Assembly (NCBI GenBank): GCA_002427815.1
Contig: DIZF01000012.1
Coordinates: 62,001 to 126,000 of the forward strand
Reading direction: 5' to 3'
Source of the DNA: Ramlibacter tataouinensis
GTDB lineage: Bacteria > Pseudomonadota > Gammaproteobacteria > Burkholderiales > Burkholderiaceae_C
Length of the DNA: 64,000 nt
Part shown: positions 59,072 to 64,000 of the stretch, one piece after another
Numbering within the stretch: position 1 is the first letter of the stretch
Layout of the letters: each line of letters begins with the position of its first letter
Notes under the pieces: model-generated
Told to the model about the DNA's origin: nothing
What the model saw: only the letters and a program-made list of their open reading frames with translations
Databases searched by the model: none
Translations under genes and position numbers: made by a program

Positions 59072-59926
59072 TTAGGGCCGGCGCACGGCGTCGATGCCCA
59101 GCACGCTGGCGTCCTGGGCACCATGCCCTTGTGCAATGAGCTGGTCCATCCGGGCTGCGACGGCGGGCAGCGCCGCCATGGGCCGGTCGCCGGCAGTTTC
59201 CAGCATCAGCCGCACATCCTTGCGCGCCATGGCCAGCTCGAAACTCGGCGTGAAGTTGCCCTTTGCCATGTTCATTCCGCGTCCTGCCACCATCCCGTTC
59301 AGATCGAGCAAGCCCAGCAGCTTGATGGCGTCTTCGGACGGGACGCTGCTCGCCTGGGCGATGGCGAGGATATCGGCCATCGCTGCCGAGACGCAGATGA
59401 TCATGGCGTTGCCGAACAGTTTGTTGACGGCGGCAAGATCGGCGCGTTCGCCCATGTACTCCAGGCGCCCGGTCATCGCGGCCAGCTCGGCCTTGACGCT
59501 TTCGAAGAGCGCGCTCGGCCCTGCGACCATCATCGAACCCTGGGCCTTGCGCGCTGCCGGCGGCCCCATGAAGACGGGGCAGTGCAGATACTTCACCCCT
59601 TCGGCAGCCAGACGCCTGGCTCTTGCGGCCGTCAGAGTCGGCAACGTGGTGGTGTGATCGATCAGCACGGCCTGGGGGGAAAGCCCGGAACGAGAGGCCG
59701 AGATGACTTCCTCGACCACGGCGTCGTCCTTGAGCACGAGATGCACCCTCGAAGCGCCCCGGACCGCCTCGGCCGGCGTGGCGGCCGCCTTGACGCCGAA
59801 CTGGGCGAGGGCCTGGACTTTCTCCGGTGAACGATTCCATGCGGTGACGCTGTCCCCGCGCCTGGCGGCAGCTTCCGCGAATGCGCCGCCGAGCAGCCCG
59901 GTGCCGAGAAATGCGATGTTGGCCAT
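59072..59926 (-). CDS. NAD(P)-dependent beta-hydroxyacid dehydrogenase
   Basis: The 284-residue enzyme belongs to the 3-hydroxyisobutyrate/tartronate semialdehyde reductase family. It opens IAFLGTGLLGGAFAEAAARRG (Rossmann motif) and carries GVKYLHCPVFMGPPAARKAQG, then the catalytic lysine in LAAVNKLFGNAMI near residue 169. Its C-terminal helical domain is complete. The substrate is unknown. It stands alone and its 3' end is close to the FNR site of the next gene. Confidence 0.88.
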   Translation of the reverse strand: MANIAFLGTGLLGGAFAEAAARRGDSVTAWNRSPEKVQALAQFGVKAAATPAEAVRGASRVHLVLKDDAVVEEVISASRSGLSPQAVLIDHTTTLPTLTAARARRLAAEGVKYLHCPVFMGPPAARKAQGSMMVAGPSALFESVKAELAAMTGRLEYMGERADLAAVNKLFGNAMIICVSAAMADILAIAQASSVPSEDAIKLLGLLDLNGMVAGRGMNMAKGNFTPSFELAMARKDVRLMLETAGDRPMAALPAVAARMDQLIAQGHGAQDASVLGIDAVRRP

Positions 59927-60080
59927 GTGGTAATCCTGAAAATGGTGGCGTCTGGGGCGCCGTAGAGGGGGTCGGCGGGGAACTCCACCGACGGAACATC
60001 TTAACGTGGGCGAGCCCCGGAATGCCCTGCGGCGGCTGGGTCACGGCTGACCGTGAGGCTGCAGTGCGGTAGAGTGAGAC

Positions 60081-60608
60081 ATGGCCGATATCCTGATCCT
60101 GTACTCGACCACCGACGGTCACACGCTCAAGATCTGCCAGCGCCTGCAGCAGGTGATCGAGCAGCACTCGCACCGGGTGACGCTGAAGTCGGTCGACGGC
60201 GAACCCGACGTCGACATCGCGCCGTTCGACAAGGTCGTTGTGGGCGCGCGCATCCGCTACGGCAAACACAGCCCGCAGGTCTACCAATTCGCGCGAAGCC
60301 GCCGTCAGGCGCTCGACGGCAAGCCGAATGCCTTCTTCACGGTGAATGTCGTCGCGCGCAAGCCGGACAAGAACAGCCCGGACACCAACCCTTACCTGCA
60401 GAAATTCCTGGAGCTCAGTGAATGGCGTCCGAAGGCAACGGCGGTGTTCGCGGGCAGGATCAATTACTCGCGCTACCGCTTCTGGGACCGGCAGGTAATC
60501 CGCTTCATCATGTGGATCACAAAAGGGCCGACCGATCCCGGCACCGACGTCGACTTCACCGACTGGGCCAGGGTCGATGATTTCGGGCTGTTTGTCAGCG
60601 AGATGTGA
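60081..60608 (+). CDS. hemG: HemG-type protoporphyrinogen oxidase (flavodoxin-like)
   Basis: This 175-residue flavodoxin-fold protein matches HemG: ILILYSTTDGHTLKICQRL (FMN phosphate loop), VVVGARIRYGKHSPQVYQF, and a C-terminal NYSRYRFWDRQVIRFIMWITKGPTD segment, where HemG has its extra loop. HemG oxidises protoporphyrinogen IX using quinone, without oxygen, in heme synthesis. Length and motifs are normal. Its neighbour is the HugZ-like gene, and nrfHA (nine hemes) follow, which fits a low-oxygen heme-demand context. Confidence 0.9.
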   Translation: MADILILYSTTDGHTLKICQRLQQVIEQHSHRVTLKSVDGEPDVDIAPFDKVVVGARIRYGKHSPQVYQFARSRRQALDGKPNAFFTVNVVARKPDKNSPDTNPYLQKFLELSEWRPKATAVFAGRINYSRYRFWDRQVIRFIMWITKGPTDPGTDVDFTDWARVDDFGLFVSEM

Positions 60609-60689
60609 AGGGGTCTCCGAGGCCCGGGCCCGACCGCCGCCCCATGCTGAATTGCCGTGGCATTGTGGTGGCGTGTTCGAGAAAAAACC

Positions 60690-61178
60690 ATGTCGCATGA
60701 ATCCAGATTGACCCGCGAGCTGCGCGCGCTATTGCACTCGCGCCGGGTCGCGGCCATGGGAACCACCAATGATGAAGGCGCCCCGTTCGTGTCCATGGTC
60801 CCGTTCGCCCTGGCGCCGGCACTGGGGTGCGTCGTCATCCATGTCAGCGGGCTCGCCGCCCACACGAGATACCTCAACGCCAGGCCCGCGGTGAGCCTGC
60901 TGGTCATGCAGGGCGAAGTGTCGGGCGAGCCGGTTCATGCCTTGCAGAGGGCGACGGTGGAAGGGCAGGCCAGGATGCTTCAACCCGGCAGCGACACCTG
61001 GCGAGCCTGCCGGGCCGCCTACCTGCAACGGTTTCCTGAGGCGCAGGGCATGACCCAGCTCGCGGACTTCCAGTTTGTCGCCATCGAAGTGAAGGGCGCC
61101 CGGCAGGTGGCCGGCTTTGGTGCGGCGCGCTCCATCGACGAAGAAGAGCTGAGACTCGCGTTGGCGCCTGGACAGTAA
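60690..61178 (+). CDS. HugZ-like/pyridoxamine 5'-phosphate oxidase-fold protein
   Basis: The 162-residue protein has the split-barrel flavin-binding fold: RALLHSRRVAAMGTTNDEGAPFVSMVPF (about 8-35), GLAAHTRYLNARPAVSLLVM, and FVAIEVKGARQVAGFGAARSID near the end, a segment typical of HugZ-type heme-handling proteins. It may bind FMN or heme. It follows hemG on the same strand, and a role in heme use or breakdown is inferred from this. The ATG at 60690 was chosen over one 11 codons upstream. Confidence 0.75.
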   Translation: MSHESRLTRELRALLHSRRVAAMGTTNDEGAPFVSMVPFALAPALGCVVIHVSGLAAHTRYLNARPAVSLLVMQGEVSGEPVHALQRATVEGQARMLQPGSDTWRACRAAYLQRFPEAQGMTQLADFQFVAIEVKGARQVAGFGAARSIDEEELRLALAPGQ

Positions 61179-61302
61179 GCCGGCTCGCTGCGGTGTGCAG
61201 ATCGTGCGCAGTTGAAAAGACCTTGGCGAGCAGCGCACATGCCGCCCAACGGATGAGAATGTCGGGGCGGGGCGCGCTCATTGCGCTCCTGGTTGCGCCT
61301 TT

Positions 61303-61316
61303 TTGATCCCGATCAT
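61303..61316 (+). promoter_or_regulatory. FNR-type site upstream of nrfHA
   Basis: TTGAT-CCCG-ATCAT is one base from the FNR consensus and lies about 85 bases before the nrfH start in a 222-base gap. TAACAA at 61339-61344 is a weak -10 candidate centred 32 bases downstream. FNR control of nrf is well established in other proteobacteria. The rest of the gap shows no gene. Confidence 0.7.
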
Positions 61317-61400
61317 GGACACCAGCTGGCGCGTGACCTAACAAGGTGATGCGGGTGTGCCGCCAGTCGCCGATGTGGCGCTCAACCGCGGAGAGTCCTT

Positions 61401-61913
61401 GTGGTGACGGCAAAAGCGGCGCGGCAGCGAGGTCTGGCAGGCAGCACGATGCTGCTGCTGACGCTGGCATTGCTGATCGGGGCAATGATCGGGGTGGGCA
61501 GCTATACCCTCGTATACGCCGATGCGCTCTCCTACATGAGTTCCGACCCCAAGGTCTGCGCCAACTGCCACATCATGCAGGCGCAATACGACTCATGGCA
61601 GAAGTCCAGCCATCACCACGTGGCCGTCTGCAATGACTGCCACCTGCCGCGGGACTTCATCGGCAAGTACGTGACGAAAGCCCTGAACGGATTCAATCAC
61701 GCGAAGGCCTACACGCTGCAGAACTTCGCCGAACCGATTGCCATCAAGCCTTTCAACGGCGCAATCGTGCAGGAGAACTGCCTGGCCTGCCATCGCGCGC
61801 TGGTGCAGGACGCCGTGATGGCGCGCGGCCCCGCCGAGGAAGCCAGCTGCGTGCATTGCCATTCATCCGCGGGCCACGGTGAGCGCACCGGCCTGGGCGG
61901 ACCTCGTACCTGA
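61401..61913 (+). CDS. nrfH: NrfH-type tetraheme cytochrome c (NapC/NirT family)
   Basis: The 170-residue protein has an N-terminal membrane anchor (about 15-38) and four heme c motifs: CANCH (53-57), CNDCH (77-81), CLACH (127-131) and CVHCH (150-154). It takes electrons from the quinol pool and passes them to NrfA. The start is GTG at 61401, or the next GTG codon at 61404. nrfA follows after 14 bases. Confidence 0.94.
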   Translation: MVTAKAARQRGLAGSTMLLLTLALLIGAMIGVGSYTLVYADALSYMSSDPKVCANCHIMQAQYDSWQKSSHHHVAVCNDCHLPRDFIGKYVTKALNGFNHAKAYTLQNFAEPIAIKPFNGAIVQENCLACHRALVQDAVMARGPAEEASCVHCHSSAGHGERTGLGGPRT

Positions 61914-61927
61914 ACCCGGAGGCTGTC

Positions 61928-63406
61928 ATGAAATCCAGATTGCACCCGATCGCGCGCGCGCAACGCGGCCTGTCCAAAACCGTGCTGCTGGCGGGCATCG
62001 CCGTGGCGGCGGTGGCCACAGCTGGGGCCACCGCGCTCCTGGTGAACATCTTCGAACGCAGGCAGGAGGCCAAGGTCACCACCACCCGCCTGGTGGAAGT
62101 GACGCGCGACACCACTGACCCGGCGAAGTGGGGCGTGAACTGGCCCAAGCAGTACGACGGGTACAAGTTGACAGCGCAACTGACGCGCACCCGCTTCGGC
62201 GGGCACGGCGGCAGCGAGGCGCTGCCTCAGGAGAAGATCGACCGGGATCCGTGGCTCAAGCGGATGTTCCTCGGCTACGCGTTCTCGATCGACTACCGCG
62301 ACCGCCGCGGCCACGCCTACATGTTGCAGGACCAGGAGAACACGCAGCGCCAGACCAAGCCGCAGACCGGCTCCTGCCTGAATTGCCACGGAGCGGTGAT
62401 GCCGCTGTATCGCGAGCTGGGCGGCGGCGACGCCATGAAGGGCTTCGAGATGAGCTACAAGCTCTCATACAAGGAGATGAACCAGAAGCTGCACGACATG
62501 GGCCATGCGCAGACCGTGACCTGCCCCGATTGCCACGATCCGAAGACCATGCAATTGATCGTCACGCGGCCCGCCTTTCTGGTCGGCATCCAGAAACTGG
62601 CCAGCTCGGACGCGGCGACGCCGTTCGCACCGTCGATCGAGCGCTGGCGCCTTGCCGGCAAGGCCAGGGCCTACGACCCCAACACCGACGCCACGCGCAA
62701 CGAGATGCGCACGTTCGTCTGCGCCCAGTGCCACATCGAATACTACTGCTCGTCGGCCATGCCGCTGACGGCGCCGTGGGGCAAGGGCCTGAACGTCGAT
62801 CAGATCGAGACCTTCTGGAACGAGACCAAGCTCCCCAGCGGGGAACGCTTCTTCGACTACAAGCACGCCGAGACCGGCGCGCCCATCCTGAAGGCCCAGC
62901 ATCCCGAGTTCGAGGTCTGGAGCCAGGGCGTGCATGCGCGCAGCGGCGTCGCCTGCGCCGACTGCCACATGCCGTACGCGCGCGACGGCGCCACCAAGGT
63001 GTCGGATCACTGGGTTCGCAGTCCGCTGCTGAATATCAACCGGGCCTGCCAGCCCTGCCACAAGGTGTCCGAGGACGAGATCAAGGCGCGCGTCGACCTG
63101 ATCCAGTCGCGCAATTACGAGTTGCTGCAGCGCGGCGGCGTGGCGATCACTGCGCTGATGGATGCGGTGCTCGCGGCCAAGAAGGACGGCGCCACCCCCG
63201 AGCAATTGAATGCGGCGCTGGAGTTGCAGCGCAAGGCGCAATGGCGGCTGGATTTCATCGCGGCCGAGAACTCGATGGGGTTCCACGCGCCGCAGGAGGC
63301 CGCCCGGGTGCTGGGCGAAGCGCTCGACTACGCGCGGCAGGGTGAGGTGGCAGCCAGCCGCTTCCGCGCGTCACCAGGCAAGGTGGCAGCGGCTGCCGGG
63401 AGGTGA
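61928..63406 (+). CDS. nrfA: Ammonia-forming cytochrome c nitrite reductase, CxxCH type
   Basis: The 492-residue pentaheme enzyme reduces nitrite to ammonia in the periplasm. An N-terminal signal/anchor helix (about 19-40) precedes five motifs: CLNCH (150-154), CPDCH (199-203), CAQCHIEYY (265-273), CADCHMPY (343-350) and CQPCH (374-378). The first, which binds the catalytic heme, is CxxCH and not the CxxCK of E. coli. The active-site tyrosine region CHIEYY and LKAQHPEFEVW with its histidine (325) are present. It is cotranscribed with nrfH. No assembly genes nrfEFG are present; the CxxCH form may not need them. Confidence 0.95.
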   Translation: MKSRLHPIARAQRGLSKTVLLAGIAVAAVATAGATALLVNIFERRQEAKVTTTRLVEVTRDTTDPAKWGVNWPKQYDGYKLTAQLTRTRFGGHGGSEALPQEKIDRDPWLKRMFLGYAFSIDYRDRRGHAYMLQDQENTQRQTKPQTGSCLNCHGAVMPLYRELGGGDAMKGFEMSYKLSYKEMNQKLHDMGHAQTVTCPDCHDPKTMQLIVTRPAFLVGIQKLASSDAATPFAPSIERWRLAGKARAYDPNTDATRNEMRTFVCAQCHIEYYCSSAMPLTAPWGKGLNVDQIETFWNETKLPSGERFFDYKHAETGAPILKAQHPEFEVWSQGVHARSGVACADCHMPYARDGATKVSDHWVRSPLLNINRACQPCHKVSEDEIKARVDLIQSRNYELLQRGGVAITALMDAVLAAKKDGATPEQLNAALELQRKAQWRLDFIAAENSMGFHAPQEAARVLGEALDYARQGEVAASRFRASPGKVAAAAGR

Positions 63407-63410
63407 ATGA

Positions 63411-63437
63411 AATGGGGCACCGCCAGCGTGCCCATTT
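63411..63437. terminator. Hairpin between convergent nrfA and ABC receptor genes
   Basis: AATGGGGCAC at 63411-63420 pairs with GTGCCCATT at 63428-63436 (one bulged G) just after the nrfA stop. The T-rich end is short, so it may be a weak bidirectional terminator. The remaining bases to 63509 show no gene. Confidence 0.5.
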
Positions 63438-63509
63438 CCTTACCTATTGGCGCCTCGGCCTGGGCTAAGACAGTATCGGGCGCCCGGCGCAGGCCGAGCC
63501 CGATCGGAG

Positions 63510-64000
63510 CTACCGCGCGAAGGATCCGTCGGCCCGGATCATGGTCAGATTCACGTAGTGAGAGCCGAGGTTGTTCTGCTTGCCGTAGCGCACCATGAAC
63601 CCCCCCAGGTCCTCGTTGTTCATGCTCTCGAGCGCAGTGATGATCTTGGCGCGTGTCACCGGTCCGGAAGTCTTCTGGATGGCTCGCGCCACCAGCTTGG
63701 CGTTCAGGAAGCCTTCCATGCTGTTGTAGCTGAACTTCTTGTCGGCGGTTTGCGAGATGATGGTCTGATACTCGCGCACGACCGGATTCCCGAGCTCCGT
63801 GAACGGATAGGGAACCACCTGGCTCACGATGACGCCGGCGGATGGCGCCTTCAACTCCGCATGCAGGCCCGATGCCACGCTCAGCACGAAGAACTGGGGA
63901 CTGACGCCCTTGGCGCGAATGCCCTTGATGAAGGCTGCCGCGGGCTTGGCCTGGCCGATCAGTATCACGGCTTGCGGCTTGACCGCTGCGATCACGTCAA
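63510..64000 (-). CDS. ABC-transporter substrate-binding protein (branched-chain amino acid type), partial
   Basis: At least 160 residues of the C-terminal part are present; the gene runs off the window edge, so its start is missing. The text VKPQAVILIGQAKPAAAFIKGIRAKG, QVVPYPFTELGNPVVREYQT and SYNSMEGFLNAKLVARAIQ matches the periplasmic type I receptors of the LivJ/UrtA class, in which the ligand is an amino acid or other small organic. The final FMVRYGKQNNLGSHYVNLTMIRADGSF is the family's conserved end. It is convergent with nrfA. Ligand unknown. Confidence 0.9.
   Translation of the reverse strand, partial: DVIAAVKPQAVILIGQAKPAAAFIKGIRAKGVSPQFFVLSVASGLHAELKAPSAGVIVSQVVPYPFTELGNPVVREYQTIISQTADKKFSYNSMEGFLNAKLVARAIQKTSGPVTRAKIITALESMNNEDLGGFMVRYGKQNNLGSHYVNLTMIRADGSFAR

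Overview
The window is high-GC, tightly packed DNA from a betaproteobacterium, most likely of the order Burkholderiales. Support comes from two Bug-type tripartite tricarboxylate (TTT) receptors, an isoquinoline-oxidoreductase-type molybdenum hydroxylase, tandem Gly-rich lipoproteins beside a DUF6502-like protein, and many ATGA start/stop overlaps. No rRNA, tRNA, integrase, complete transposon or CRISPR array was seen. The species call is inference.

Layout. (1) 1-8305: a carboxymuconolactone-decarboxylase-family protein, a Bug receptor, a chemoreceptor framed by two 154-bp direct repeats, a molybdate-binding-like protein, a two-subunit molybdenum hydroxylase and a second Bug receptor. (2) 8521-16096: a small XRE regulator and a six-gene hydrogenase-4-like membrane complex (hyfBCEFGI order). 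Its large subunit has lost the Ni-Fe cysteines, so it is an Ehr-like complex and not a hydrogenase. A 34-residue membrane peptide lies antisense to its 3' end. (3) 16236-20941: an RmuC-like coiled-coil protein, two short unknowns, transketolase and a DUF2945 protein. (4) 35827 down to 20961, minus strand: a ten-gene run encoding a GH94 phosphorylase, Gnd, Zwf, a HAD phosphatase, transaldolase, Pgi, Pgm, a glycoamylase/GH144-like enzyme, a cysteine-less flavoprotein and an AhpD-like protein. (5) 36100-37500: a DUF2090 aldolase-like protein, a 3' scrap of sdhB, and a candidate small RNA with an FNR-type site and a terminator. (6) 37512-44615: a DedA-PAP2-LssY protein, two paralogous lipoproteins, a DUF6502-like protein, an ABC1 kinase and small Met-rich proteins. 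(7) 44653-55339, minus strand: copper genes, namely a CopA ATPase and CopZ-like chaperone behind a CueR-type promoter, then a Cus efflux system with DsbA/DsbB. (8) 55416-64000: VanZ-like protein, Dcp peptidase, a cysteine-less glutaredoxin-like protein, a secreted protein, a beta-hydroxyacid dehydrogenase, HemG, a HugZ-like protein, NrfHA and a truncated amino-acid-binding protein.

How it fits together. At least five intergenic sites match the FNR/Anr/FixK consensus TTGA(T/C)-N4-(A/G)TCAA. They lie before the DUF6502/lipoprotein genes, the Cus operon, a secreted protein, nrfHA and the candidate small RNA. In four of them a -10-like hexamer is centred exactly 31 bp from the centre of the site, as in class II FNR promoters. 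Together with NrfHA, oxygen-independent HemG, Cus and the Ehr-like complex, this suggests a low-oxygen survival island. The glucan/pentose-phosphate operon fits as a cytosolic route from a beta-glucan through glucose-1-phosphate and glucose-6-phosphate to NAD(P)H and pentoses.

Limits. Everything here was read by eye from sequence; no searches or alignments were run. Family names rest on motif recognition.
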